The notes below the pieces were generated by a model. That model was given only the letters and a program-made list of their open reading frames with translations, ran no database searches and had not been told where the DNA came from. From the NCBI RefSeq assembly GCF_964019385.1, contig NC_088654.1:3810610-3874609 (forward strand): a stretch of 64,000 bases of DNA, given 5' to 3'. Shown in pieces: positions 43,801 through 55,581 of the stretch. Every line of letters begins with the position of its first letter. Positions within the stretch are counted from its first letter, which is position 1. The position numbers and the translations under genes are program-made. The stretch comes from Sycon ciliatum (Eukaryota > Porifera > Calcarea > Leucosolenida > Sycettidae).

Positions 43801-44523
43801 GCAAAATTGCTGTCCTGCTGCGACATGTTTCCTCGCTGCCATATCCATGCCGACTCACCTACTTCAGATCTATCATTTTGCCTGAATTTTTGTATGCTTC
43901 TCTTAGTTACTACCCGTATTTGACAGTTGCCCAGGAACAACGGCTACATAGGCTGTTCAAACGTGCCGCTCGGGCAGTCTGCAAGTCGCCACCGTGGACC
44001 AGTACTGCTCCCCTGCTAAATCGAATGCATGTATGTGATCTACAGGTTTCTGTGCACTTGAATATGTGTTGTTTCATTTGGCGATGTTTGCATGATGCAT
44101 GTAGCACCCTGTTTGAGTCCTTTTTTGCTGTCGTGCCCTCAACTCGCACTCGGGGAGGCCAAAGCAACTTGCTTGTGGTCCCACCTGCTAGCACTGCTCG
44201 TTCTGCTAAGCGCCTAACGCACGCTGGAGCCATTATGTGGAATAGATTGCCACCAGCAGCAAAATGTTCAAATAGGTATTTGGATTTTAAATCTCAAGCC
44301 TTGCAGTATAATATTATCAGCGACATAGGTTTTCCAATGCTCACTGGATTGATATCTGTTCGTTGCAACCAACCTTCCGTTTTTTCCTTTCTCTTTTTCT
44401 CTTGTATCTTCTTTTCCACAATATCCTTTAACATGTTATTCACAGTGGGTCCAATGTTATTAGGCATTTTGCCTGTTTTCATTTCCACTATAAATAAAGT
44501 ATACAACAACAACAACAACAACA
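40857..44523 (+). pseudogene. non-LTR retrotransposon, split and frameshifted
   Basis: Host element with three parts. 40867-41044 encodes the middle of an APE-type endonuclease (VESCWCEVACK, LVGTIYRPPSEPVG). After an insertion (41045-41902) the frame resumes with YWDKLDEHLCAAL and CGDFNVN. The RT follows: NYRPVSLLPIVSKVLERIV, FVDMSKAFDKV, GVPQGSVLGPLLF. At about 43452 one base is lost or gained, and the next frame carries FADD (43503-43514) and ends at 44615, with WNRLPPAAK. The 3' end is a (CAA)n tail at ~44503-44523 after AATAAA-like TATAAATAAAG. A CR1/L2/Jockey-like clade is likely. Endonuclease N-terminus and ORF1 are missing. Not functional because of the insertion and the frameshift. 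Confidence 0.88.
41045..41902 (-). mobile_element. antisense retrotransposon insertion with 7 bp duplication
   Basis: 858 bp flanked by GTGGGTT on both sides (41038-41044 and 41903-41909), splitting the endonuclease frame of the host exactly between PVG and YWDK. On the minus strand it encodes the last part of another RT protein: LGVMVDGQLSWEPHV, then after a frame change LTLASKILFYRSMIQGRLSY, and near the end GAVLWNQLPPDLRS. A 3' UTR and a (CAA)n tail follow. 5'-truncated and frameshifted. The 191 bp copy at 28298 is the same family. Confidence 0.9.
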
Positions 44524-45795
44524 CTGCGGGCATAACACCGGCCTCGTTCACATTCGACGCAACGCCGACGGTACGGTACGTAATGGCTTTTAGGGAGGGC
44601 TGGGGTGAGCTGTAAAATCCTGTACGATTCGTACGACACGACATGCAGCAGTCGTTGAGACGTTCAACGTCGAACGGCGCGAGTCATAAGGCACGGTCCG
44701 TGACGGGGTGACTTTCGGGCCTAATTTCTCGTTTTCCGGGACTTCTTTTCAATTATTTCCCCTTGAGCGGAATCAAGTTCACAGTACCAGTTTTTCATGA
44801 AGACCAAAAAATTAGCCCTGAAAGTTGTGGCATTCAAATAATAGCCCCTGGAAATGATAGAATAGTTCGTCTGTCACGCTTCTGAACTATCCCTAAATAC
44901 AATAAGTGACATGAGATCTTCTGTTGCTAAAATTCAACTCAAGTCGTGCTAGCCATTCTGTGAGTTATCATGGGAAGCACAGTGTTCAAAATGCTAAAAA
45001 TGTCCAAGTACGAATCGGGAGTAGTGGGCGCACGATGCCGTCTCCTGTTCACACTCGAATTTCAGCCGTTTTGTACGCTTGCGTCCCCGTCTACGCCCGT
45101 CTATGGTATGAAAAGTTGGATTGATCCAACTCTTCCCGTCGCTTCCCGATCTGTACGGTAGAACGGTTGCGTTCCCGTTCCTGCCTGGTGTTCACATTGG
45201 ACGCCGTCAGACCGTCCCGTCGCTTCCCGTCGATCCGTACGTCGCGTCTTTTTTCTCTTCCGTGGGTGGTCTCACCCTCTCCTCAATTCAATTGGCTGTC
45301 TTGACATGCCACGAGGTGCAGAATAAATAAATAACTCCTGGCATCAATACATGTTAGCTGAGTATTATGCTCTATCTGGTTGGATACGGCAATTCATTTG
45401 ACGTGTTCTGGCATCGTAAATCATAACAAGATGAAAATGATGAGGACCTGAAGGAGAAATATGGCATTGGTCTCTAGCTACATCCCTCCATGTCTCTCTC
45501 TCAGTCTCTCTTTGTCTTTGTCTCTGTGTGTGTCACATGACGGCGTGAACCCAATACGCGGCATCTATGTAATACTTCATCAGTTGTGTCCACACTGCCT
45601 ATTTTCTAATTTGCTGCCATTTTAAATCTGTGTAGACACGTGAAAAAAGGCGGTGTATAATGAGCGGAATGTCGGCTGCAATGAGTTGTTCATTACAGTG
45701 GACCACCGACCATTGCTTTCATTTTCTCAGGATTGTATCAAATTTGTGGTCCCTCATATTTTGTGCGTGTCATGCATGCTGCAGGTAATTTGCAG
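44524..45795. other. gene-free stretch
   Basis: No gene recognised. CGTACGATTCGTACG-type short palindromes near 44620 and repeated CCCGTC/TTCCCGT strings at 45030-45240 give the region a locally unusual composition. Confidence 0.3.
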
Positions 45796-46032
45796 TCTAA
45801 AGAGGAAGAGGTCCGACATTTGGCAGCATATATTTCAGCAGCAACGGCATTCCCCAGTATTTGTCTCAATCAGCTGGGCGGTGACAGCACTCATGGGGAC
45901 AACCCAGTCCACAGAGTGTTCTGGAAGCTTGCCAGAGCCCGATCGAATGCACTCCTGAAAGGTTCTCGAATTGTACAAGCCGAACGCCAACCTCCTACAG
46001 TACTCCTCATGCATGACATTGTGATGGACTAG
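45796..46032 (+). CDS. possible terminal exon, unknown protein
   Basis: After a plausible acceptor (TAATTTGCAG) there is a 78-codon open frame with balanced composition: SKEEEVRHLAAYISAATAFP ... NPVHRVFWKLARARSNALLK, ending HDIVMD and TAG. I do not recognise the family. No upstream exon can be matched with confidence, so it may also be chance or a transposon piece. Confidence 0.25.
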   Translation, partial: SKEEEVRHLAAYISAATAFPSICLNQLGGDSTHGDNPVHRVFWKLARARSNALLKGSRIVQAERQPPTVLLMHDIVMD

Positions 46033-46318
46033 TTGACAATTCAATAGTTTAATAGTTGACAATAGTTGTACAATTCGTTTTCGCAAAGCTTCCCCCTTCT
46101 CAGGCTTCTGTACTTATCTTTTGATATTTCTGAGCCACCCAAGTTGGGTGGTGTGCTGCTGTGCTGCTTCGAATTGTAGTTAGACCGCTTTGTCAAGTAT
46201 CCTACTGGTCTCGTCATCGTCCAGTAACAATCGACATTCTTTGTTCCGTTGGGACTGTAGCTTGTGCTCATTTTCGTTCCGCTTACTAGTAACCTTCCCC
46301 GCTTTGGTCTCTCCATAA

Positions 46319-46521
46319 TAGGAATTGGCGGATATTGCTTGAAACGGTGGCAGATTCTGCTCGAAAAGCAGTGAAATTGGCAGAACCATACAAACCTTAT
46401 GGCGGGCAATTCCTCGAATTCTGCTCCATTTCTTTATCCACATACCAAACATGACATGAAACCTACCCGAAAAAGTACCAAATTATGCCAATTTTTCTGC
46501 CGCCATTATCGCATATGCCTA
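46319..46521. mobile_element. ~200 bp inverted-repeat element, inverted copy
   Basis: TAGGAATTGGCGGATATTGC to TTATCGCATATGCCTA. The body is nearly identical to 5777-5978 in the same orientation. Confidence 0.8.
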
Positions 46522-46659
46522 CTCCATAACCTTGAGCCTTCCGAGTCGGAAGGCTGTCGGTTAGCGCTAAGGAGATGCGTTGAAGCTAGGTGTCAAGACG
46601 TCGAATATCTCAGTACTCTGTCAATGTTGTGCCTAGTTGTTGCACTTTCTGACTGTATA

Positions 46660-46833
46660 TAATGGATTCTGCCAGCAGAAAGATTGGCAGAATTCGGTAC
46701 TTTTTCGGGTAAGTTTCATGCATGTTTGGTATGTGGATAAAGAAATGGAGCAGAATTCAAGTAATTGCCCGCCATAAGGTTTGTATGGTTCTGCCAATTT
46801 CACTGCTTTTCGAGCAGAATCTGCCGGTCCCTA
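46660..46833. mobile_element. ~200 bp inverted-repeat element, direct copy
   Basis: Body GCAGAAAGATTGGCAGAATT to CAGAATCTGCCGGTCCCTA. It lies only 140 bp from the oppositely oriented copy at 46319, so the two can form a large stem-loop. The left end is worn. Confidence 0.75.
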
Positions 46834-47745
46834 CTTGTAGTAAGGTCACTGTTTCCGAACACAGTGTCCTCCACCTTGTTTCATGCTGTCAAACTAACAA
46901 CATGTACATGTACATGACTTGTACTAGTAGGTCTACAAACCAGGCAGACGCTATCTGGCAACACACACACCCTCTTCTAATGATTCTCATGCGCCGCAAC
47001 AGTAGCGAGAGTTTGTGGGAATCCGGAGAGAATAGTGTGTTGGTCGGCTCAAATTGTCAAATGTTCAAAATGCTGCTGAACCTTTCAAATTATTCATTAT
47101 TTCAATTTTGTTGGGCCTCTGGTGTGAATACTCGCAGTGCTGTGTTGGAGCGCTACATGTAAGTCTGAGCTCTCACCCTTATAGTCAGTATGCTATAGTA
47201 AAAGCCATACTATTATAACGAAGTGATAGCTCTAACGAGTTAACGAGGAGAAATCTGTCGTTAAAATAGAAATTGTTATACAGAAATCGATACATATACT
47301 GTCCTATTGAACGTTGAAGATGAGTGGGAATCGTTACTTTTGGTACACGTAAACCAGTCAATTTTGGGAAATCCTTATATACATGTATGCGCCTCGTTAG
47401 AATAATGGCTTTTACAGTACCTGTGTTTTCCATCACCCACCGCACCATACCTGAGCTCTTCAGTCAGCCCCGACACGACGTTGCCACAGCACACGGCCAG
47501 CAAAGCGACACATCCGTTGGTACTGAATTCCTTCACACACTGATATTATGGCTTTTTCGAGCATAAAACTCTCGTAAGTGATTCTGAAGGTACATGTATA
47601 ATGTACTGAAGTACATGTACATATGTACTTCGAAGTTCAATGTCATGTAGATATTGTAGAATGGCTAAGAATCCCTGGTGATGGTTTAGTCTGGAGAGCA
47701 GTATAAGTGGTGCTTTTCAGGCACAATCTTCCTCAGCCTACTCAA
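46834..47745. other. gene-free stretch
   Basis: No exon supported. Around 47210-47285 a TAACGAAGTG...CTAACGAGTTAACGAGG string resembles worn ends of the TATAACG-type elements mentioned at 35.5 and 63.5 kb. Confidence 0.3.
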
Positions 47746-47791
47746 GCTCAACTGATGAGGGGTGAATTCCCCGAAACACTGTGTATTGAGC
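47746..47791 (+). ncRNA. hammerhead self-cleaving ribozyme, type I
   Basis: Complete and perfectly paired. Stem I is GCTCAA (47746-47751) with TTGAGC (47786-47791). The core CTGATGA is at 47752-47758. Stem II is GGGG (47759-47762) with CCCC (47769-47772) and a TGAATT loop. Core GAA is at 47773-47775. Stem III is ACA (47776-47778) with TGT (47782-47784) and a CTG loop. Cleavage is expected after A47785. The 3 bp stem III is the form found in Penelope-like elements and animal retrozymes, where pairs of ribozymes act as dimers on tandem transcripts. Sequence just downstream (47820-47885) resembles 4880-4965, which lies upstream of the other perfect ribozyme. No ORF is adjacent. Confidence 0.92.
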
Positions 47792-47885
47792 AGGGAGTGG
47801 TGCTTTCTTGCAGGTTTGCCGAGTGGAAGGTGCGGCGTGCTCCTCGTGTGCTCCGGATGGCAGTCGACTCGTGAGTCAGTCAAGT

Positions 47886-48552
47886 GTCAAGTTCGGCAAG
47901 AAGCATGTGTTCCTAGTTGGAACAATCAACTTCATGGCTAAGAATAGATAGTGAAAATCATGGCGCCCTTGTAGCGTATCCTAGGGGTTTGGACCCCGTT
48001 ACACCCTTTTGTACTGAAAGGGATAAGCATAGGACACACTTCACTGAGGGTTGAAGATAGAGCTAGAGTAAGAAAAAGAACCAAGTTGAAGTGCAAAACA
48101 CTGTGAAAAACTAAACTGGTGATAATGTAAAGACGTGTTTCATGTCGACATTCATGACATTGTATAGGAAATGCTTAAAGCGAAACTCGTCGTCCTTGTT
48201 GATATTTTCACACTCACTGACAGTGACTTTGCGGACCCAGATAGGTTAGCTATTGGGTAATCCTGAAATAAGGCTCATTATTATTATTATCCATCAGCAC
48301 CCCGGCCGAGGGCCAGAGATAGGCACCCACCAGGCTAGCATCCAGCAGTCAAAGGTCGGGCCATGCATCATATGGATAGTTTAAAATAATTATGATGGTA
48401 GGTAAACAATTCAATATGGATCATATGATACAGTAGAGGGATTGGAGGAAAATAGGACCGAAAGAACTCCACCATCCACCCCAGAGCATTACAAATCAAG
48501 GACCTTCGCTGGATAGCTGCGGAGCCAAGGAGAGCATTCTTTTGCAAATTAA
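47886..48552. other. gene-free stretch after the ribozyme
   Basis: No gene. GGGTAATCCTGAAATAAG near 48256 is the exact complement of CTTATTTCAGGATTACCC near 50091, so the two may mark ends of related repeats on either side of the R2-like fragment. Confidence 0.35.
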
Positions 48553-49954
48553 TTAAGACACAGATCGGCAGCTGGTGATACCGATGGTGTCAAGGTATCC
48601 TGGCAACTGTTTGGAAACAGTGCACAAAGTCCCAACTACAACAGGAACAATCGGAGTCTCAACTTGCCATAGCCGATGGACTTCGCGGGCAAGAAGTTGA
48701 TACTTGGCACGTTTCTCAACTTCCTTGTGAGCTACGCGTGGATCGCCAGGTACAGCAATAATAATTATTATTATAATAATAATAATAAAACTCGGGTATT
48801 GAGCCAATAATAAAAGTAGAAAGGAAAAGGACATTATGGAAACGAGTTAAGAGTAACTCTCCACCACTGTAACTAGATTATACAGTCAGAAAGTGCAACA
48901 ACTAGGCACAAAACTGACAGAGTACTGAGACATTCGACGATAATAATAATAATCTTTATCACATGGCACGTGAGTGTTGCCCGTACTCCAGCGAATCAGC
49001 ACCTTTCGCGCCGCGGGCAATAATATGCGATATTGCCCGCAAAAAAATAGTTTATTTGCCCGCAAAAAAATAGTTTATTTCAATTCAGTGATCGCGTGAC
49101 TACGACGACTCTGTAGACTGTACATGTACGACTCTACGACGAGTCGCAGTGTAGCATTGAGACGAAGATGGTTTTTGGAGATGGACATCCCGGCAATGGA
49201 CATGGCCTCGGACGTCTGCCGTGTGGTGCTTGCAGGGATCATTTGTTCAGTCATGTTGGCAGCCTGACCGTCGGTAAGCTTGTGGATAAGATTCAGTTCT
49301 GCTCGAAGTGGTACTGTGATCACAAACAATTATTTGAAATAACACAAATTCAACTCAGCGTCGTGCGTTTTCAAATCCTCGCAAAGTCACTGCCTGTGTG
49401 TGGTCTTCATGTGCCACGAAAAACTCTTACCAGGCTCATCTATCCTCTGCCTTCACCTTTGCTTGAACAACAAACACAACAATTCAGGAATGTTTTGCAA
49501 TGAAAAATACAGCTATCTGGAGCTGAAAAAAAAAGAAGAAAATAATATTGTCCTCAGAATTACACACCAGGGAGTCGTCAAATACTTGCACTTGTTGCAG
49601 TACTGTATTTGACAACTTCCTGATACACAATCATGTAAACATGAAGAAACTCTTTGTGGTAGCACTCTTAATTTTTCAACTGAAATTATGATTCTGCTGT
49701 ATTTTATTGTCGTTGCCATGTCTATTGCTATGACGATGCGGTGCCGGCACTTTTTTTCTGTCTCCGTCTTTCAGTACTGTATACTCTCTGATGGCCTGTA
49801 GCAGACTTTTTGTTAGGGTGTAGGAGAAATGTCTTCATTTTTCCTGTTTTGATAATGATAGCACATCAATATACATTGTGGTCATAATGTGTTGGCATTT
49901 GGGCTAATTTGAACAGCAGCCCAATGGTCTGCTCTGTGGGCCATGTGATAAATT

Positions 49955-50086
49955 TGTTATCGCATGGTTGCTGCGGGCCTTATGGCATATTATTGCCCCT
50001 CGAGGTTAGCCCTCGGGCCTACGGCCCTCGGACTAACCTCTCGGGGCAATAATATGCCATAAGGCCCTTGCAACCATGCGATAACA
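49955..50086. repeat. nested double hairpin
   Basis: The outer arms TGTTATCGCATGGTTG...GGGCCTTATGGCATATTATT and GCCCC are mirrored by GGGGC, AATAATATGCCATAAGGCCC and CAACCATGCGATAACA. The inner loop itself folds: GAGGTTAG, CCCTCGGGCC around TAC, GGCCCTCGG, CTAACCTC. It lies in the segment inserted into the R2-like remnant. Confidence 0.8.
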
Positions 50087-50540
50087 TATACTTATTTCAG
50101 GATTACCCAAAGGCTGACGCCTATCGGGGGGGGGGGGAGAGTGTCAATGATCAGGGCCTTCTTGGCAGGTCCATCAACCAGAACATCATCAGGCCGTCGG
50201 TGCTCAATGAAGCGGTCGCACCAGATGGTGAAATCCCACGGAATCTTGGTCTTCTGGTCCTGCGGAGAGACTTTGGCGTCTTCTTTTTCCTTTTTTCTTT
50301 TTCCTTTTTCTTTTTTACTAGAGCCACGTAAACCCGTCATGAGTGAGCCATGAATAAGGGGAGTGGTGGCGTGGTCTGGGATGCTCTGCCGACCTTGGGT
50401 CTCGGCTTCATCACAACCAGGCGCGCCTTTTTTTATTTATCGCCGTGGTTTGGCAATCACCCACTCTCTTAACATTGGCCGGTGTTTCCACCGAGTCTTG
50501 AGATGTTGTAATAAATATAATATAATATAATATATAATAG

Positions 50541-50573
50541 CAGAGAGAGAGCGAGAGCGAGAGCGAGAGCGAG

Positions 50574-50662
<89 letters not shown>

Positions 50663-50733
50663 AAGATAGAGAGAGAGAGAGAGAGAGAGAGCAAGATAGA
50701 GAGAGAGAGAGAGAGTGAGAGAGAAAGAGAGTC
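50541..50733. repeat. (GA)n microsatellite, interrupted
   Basis: About 190 bp of GAGA with GAGC and AGATA interruptions, inside the R2-like remnant. Confidence 0.95.
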
Positions 50734-51830
50734 TGAAGTATCTCTAGCTTCAGGCACGTTATCCTCGGGTGAAGGATGCTCTTGTACCGTTGCATTGGTC
50801 TAGGTATGCTCAAGCACCGGATCACAGTGGTGCTTGCACTGTTTGTAGTGTACTTGTCTTCACATGGTATCCCATGTACACAACAGAGTGACCAGTGGAC
50901 CAGAGAGGCCAGCCGATTATGACGCTCCAAGTAATCCCGTCCAGCGAGCTTTGAACACTCGCATAGGATATGGGCAACCGACTCGCCTGCCTTCCCACAC
51001 ATTCGACACAGGGGGCTTCCGTCCTGATGGAAGATTTGGGCCTTGAGCAGGTTACTTGCCAAGGCCTGGTCTTGTGCCGCGATGATCAGGCTCTCTGTGG
51101 TTTTCTTGAGACCAGCCTTTTTCAGCCAACTCCAGGTGTTTTCGTTGGTCAGTTGTTCTGTTTGCCGGACAAACTGTCCATACAAGGGTTTCTAGGTCCA
51201 CGCCAAGAGGTGTTCTTTTTGAAGCCGACACTTCACCACCTGTGAAGAGTCCGGTGGGGCATCCAGATGTGGCCACGGTATGGGCGCAGCCACCTTATTA
51301 TTATAATTTATCAAGTATTATTTGAGGGATTCCCCAAAGGCCGAAGCCTAAATCAAGGGGTCTTAATATACGTGTACAATACGTGTACCTTCAGTAGTTC
51401 CTTGTCTGACGGAAGCACATAACGCCGCAGATTGCTTTTCTCCATGGTGACAACATCATGAATACTCTGCAAACCACGTCCACCCTCCTTGCGACAGACG
51501 TACATAGGGGCTACAATAGCGCGTGGATGGAGAGCTCCATGCATACTGTAGTCATAAGCTTACGCGTTCTTCGGTCAGCAGGTTTCAACTCGTCTTGCGT
51601 CAATGCCAATATACCAGTGAAAGCCAAAGCCCAGGTGCTGATGGCTGTGATGATGTTGTGGCCGTTTAGAGCTGAACGCAGCACTCGTCGCACACGCCAT
51701 GTATACTCCTGCATGATTTTCGTCTTCATACTTGAATGGTCCATACGTCCGGCTTCCAGGAACCCGAGGTATTTGTACGTTTCTTCTGGCTGTAGCGACC
51801 TGACAGATGAGCGGTCTTATCATTATTTTT

Positions 51831-52440
51831 AAATTTATTACCGAAGGATGTTTTATAATTTTTTTTACAAAAAACACACACACCATTTGACGGCACAAAG
51901 CAGCAAGGCAGCGATGAGACATAATGGAATGGCAGGAGTGGGGGAGAGGCAGGGGCAGCTTGACCGACCATAGGGTCTCGGCTTCATTGCAACCCAAGCG
52001 CTCCACAAAAACAAAAGACCCAGAGTGCTGACAGTGCTCAACACCACAAAGGCAGAGCGTAAGGCTTGTTTGCTGCTACTTCAAGTTTCATGCTCACGCA
52101 ATCATCAGGCAACATATTAAATTTATTATTAAAACTGCTGTTTCTGAAAAGCTTGTATATATGTACCTTGTACATGTTCGAATACTAATAGACATGTACC
52201 GTGATTGCATTAGCTTTTAGTTTTATTGGAGGAAGTGCTGGCCTAGTTTCGGAGCGATGCAAGTGACACGCAGTGACAGTTTGGACTGGGAGGTATCGTT
52301 AGATCGACCTCTTATCCACTCATACAAGTGCAAGGAAAGCTTGTGGTGTGTGGGCATCCGGACACCATTCCTAACCTGTCCATGCTCACTCAAGGCCTGG
52401 CTATTACGGTTTAGCTCGGACACTGAGCCTGTGAATATAA
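51831..52440. other. gene-free stretch
   Basis: GGTCTCGGCTTCATTGCAAC near 51974 echoes GGTCTCGGCTTCATCACAAC near 50398, so a short repeat is shared within the R2-like area. Nothing else recognised. Confidence 0.35.
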
Positions 52441-52689
52441 TTAAAATAGAAGAAATCACATGGAAACGAGTTATGAAGCAAGTATCCACGACTGTACCGA
52501 GATATTAATCGGTCAGAAAGTCACTGGAGATGTGTTGGAGCTATGTGTAGGTCTCAGGTCGTTTTAAAAATGTCTCAGTAGCCTGTCAGTTTTCTGCCCT
52601 GTTATCACACTTTCTGACCATTTATCATCTCGTCAATATCGTGGATAGTTGCTTCATAACTCGTTTCCATATGATTTATTCAATTTTAA
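52441..52689. mobile_element. inverted-repeat element, ~60 bp arms
   Basis: TTAAAATAGAAGAAATCACA and TGGAAACGAGTTATGAAGCA on the left are mirrored on the right (GCTTCATAACTCGTTTCCAT ... CAATTTTAA), with GTCAGAAAGT and ACTTTCTGAC further in. A half copy lies at about 48830-48940 (GGAAACGAGTTAAGAGTAAC). Confidence 0.75.
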
Positions 52690-52782
52690 TTATCGCGATT
52701 CATTTATTAATAAATTAATAAATTAATAAATTTTATTTGAGAGCGCAGGACCACTAGAATACGTGTGCACATATGCATATAG

Positions 52783-53590
52783 TTGGGATTGGAAGACAAG
52801 CAAAATGATAGGCAGTGGGGTGCCAGGACAGCTGGAACCACACAGGAAACAAATAGGTTGGAAAGCAAAAATATCATTGTGCAATTATCAGTAATCCACA
52901 GGAAACAGCTACGCACGATTCTTGGAATTCGTCACCCAGACCATAATATAACGAATGATGCGTTGTACAAGATGTGCAGCTCTGCACCGATACCTGCAAT
53001 TGTAAAGCGCCACAGAACGCAAATGCTAGGGCACGTCCTTGGGATGGACCCCAATGCGCCTGCCTTCAGAGCTATGACATGCTACCTGAAGCGAGACGGT
53101 ACCGTCCACCGTGGTAGACCGAAGACAACACTCGCCACCACGGTCATCAAGGACCTCCAAGAAAGGAACATCCCGTTGAAGAGTGTGGGGACTTGGAAGA
53201 GGTCCGCGCCACTGCCACTGACAAGAATCAGTGGCGTGCCATGTTCCATCAGTATCTGCTGCATTTTGTCCGCTCCGCTCAGTGACTCCGTTCTTGACGT
53301 TCAAGCAGTAACCGCTGCATTTTGGCCGCTCAGTAACTATTCTATTAGTGCTTGCACTCCGTTTCCCACACGCGCACGCACACTTCCCCGCACGCACACT
53401 AGCACATACATGCGCGTACTTACATACACCCATTACCATACACACCTCTATCCGGTTGTGCACTTTCATTTCTCTCGGGTGTTTTTCTTTTCCTTTTTTC
53501 ACAACCATCACATGTAGCAGAGCTCAAAAGAGACAGAAGCGGAAAGGTTAGCATTTGCTGCCTTGTACGCGAACTGTTCTATTATTATTA
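52783..53590 (+). pseudogene. non-LTR retrotransposon 3' fragment
   Basis: Frame from ~52855: IHRKQLRTILGIRHPDHNIT, then LGHVLGMDPNAPAFRAM and GRPKTTLATTVIKDL, a C-terminal block of L1-/L2-type RT proteins. After a frameshift near 53190 the end reads DLEEVRATATDKNQWRAM and LHFVRSAQ, then TGA. The 3' UTR (53280-53575) closes in an (ATT)n tail. The same 3' UTR occurs reversed at 56963-57222. RT catalytic motifs are missing. Confidence 0.75.
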
Positions 53591-54087
53591 CAAAAAATGT
53601 ATTATCTACGCATGCATCTACGCAAGAGTCACCACCAGGCAATTAGGACATGATTGTGTCAAAGTATTGAACGTTTTCGTTCCCTTCTTGTCAAAATACT
53701 ACAGGGAATGATGGAAATAAGCTAAAAGACCACAACTACAAGGAAAAGAAGTTCAGAGATACATCACTCCAATTATGTGTAGAAGTGACACGAAAAATAG
53801 ATGTGAAGAATCAAGAAAACAGCATGCAAATCCAATAAGTGACAAAACGTAGTGACAAGAAAAGGAGAGAAATATCAAGAGATCAAGGGATCTATTTCCA
53901 CATAATTGGAGTGATGTATCTCTGAACTTCTTTTCCTTATGGTTGTAGTCTTTTAGCTTATTTCCATCATTCCCTGTAGTATTTTGACAAGAAGGGAACG
54001 AAAACGTTCAATACTTTGACACATGTCCCAATTGGCTGGTCGTGACTCTTGCGTAGATGCATGCGTAGATAATACATTTTTTTGTAA
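53588..54087. mobile_element. foldback element, ~190 bp arms
   Basis: The left arm 53588-53779 and right arm 53899-54087 are inverted copies (TTACAAAAAATGTATTATCT at the tip; CATCACTCCAATTATGTG at the inner end) with small indels around GGACATG. The 119 bp spacer is unrelated. It is inserted in the (ATT)n tail of the retrotransposon fragment. Confidence 0.85.
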
Positions 54088-54209
54088 TTATTTTCTGCCT
54101 CCGTCCTAGTTTCAAATTATTATTATTATCATTAATAATTATCAGGCAGCTATCCAATTGTACAGTGTACAATGTACATGGATATCCCCCGACGGTGCTG
54201 TAATTATTA

Positions 54210-54600
54210 GGGAGGTTTAGTCCCACGTAATACGTGGGTACTTTACGTGGGTGCACCATGTGATACTCAGTGACCCACGTACAGACGTTTTCTGATTCAC
54301 GACATACCGTGTATGGAGGCTCACCCACGTTCCGCCAGAACGTGGGTGAAAATCAGAATGGAGCGCATTGTGCGAGCTGTGAGGGTGCTCAGCTGAATAA
54401 GTTTCCGAAGCACGAAATCAAAATATTGGATGAGCTTCTTAGGCCGGGGTAGCTTCGTCTTTGACCAGGTTTTGGCCTTTCGCTTCATGCTTTTGTTTGT
54501 TCCGTGTGACTAAACACAACATTGCAACGTGGGTGCCCTTCATCCACTTTACGTGGATCACCCACGTACGCGTTTCCGTTACGTGGGAACTAAACCTCCC
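54210..54600. mobile_element. TA-flanked MITE rich in ACGTGGGT
   Basis: The ends GGGAGGTTTAGTCCCACGTA and (complement of right) GGGAGGTTTAGTTCCCACGT are flanked by TA on both sides. Inside, ACGTGGGT or its complement recurs about nine times in both orientations, mostly near the ends and once as a central inverted pair at ~54325-54353. Non-coding, 391 bp. A Tc1/mariner-like TA target is plausible. Confidence 0.82.
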
Positions 54601-54666
54601 TATTATAACCGACGATTCACTTTATCGTGCACAGCAAGAGATCAACTTCAATATTGTGAGCACAGC

Positions 54667-55436
<770 letters not shown>

Positions 55437-55444
55437 TATAAAAG
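55437..55444 (+). promoter_or_regulatory. TATA box
   Basis: TATAAAAG matches the TATA consensus. It lies 138 bp before the ATG at 55582, which gives a start site near 55470 and a ~110 bp 5' leader. A strong TATA box fits a highly expressed secreted product. Confidence 0.7.
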
Positions 55445-55581
55445 TGTGAACAGTTGAACGCAAGGACTCATTCATACACTTCAAGTCAACGTGTGCAGTT
55501 CAGTATTCAGTGTAGTTAGTGTTGTCAGCAATCCGTGCTGCGGCTTGCCATCAGAATCCCACACCGTCCCTCGACGCCCTA

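Larger units (their letters stand above)
48553..51830 (-). pseudogene. R2-like (RLE-type) retrotransposon, scattered remnant
   Basis: Pieces of one protein lie in order on the minus strand. From ~51830 to 51360: SMKTKIMQEYTWRVRRVLRS and CRKEGGRGLQSIHDVV (post-RT region). From 51185 to ~50850: YGQFVRQTEQLTNENTWSWL and the zinc motif CRMCGKAGESVAHILCEC (CX2CX8HX4C). 50256-50141: IPWDFTIWCDRFIEHRRPDD then VLVD and ALIID, the PD-(D/E) core of a restriction-like endonuclease. 48761-48553: AVPGDPRVAHKEVEKRAKYQ and VVVGTLCTVSKQL. A CCHC knuckle plus RLE downstream of the RT is the hallmark of R2-type elements. Breaks: (GA)n at ~50541-50733 and an insertion of ~1.4 kb between 48761 and 50140. Not functional. 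Confidence 0.7.

Noticed and set aside
43392..44615. Separate 407-codon gene
   Set aside because: It is the second half of the same reverse transcriptase after a frameshift near 43452, with FADD and the WNRLPP tail in the expected order.
49168..49503. 111-codon frame (MVFGDGHPGNGHG...) as a gene
   Set aside because: It has no recognisable domain and lies in a segment inserted into a retrotransposon remnant beside hairpins; no splice or promoter support.
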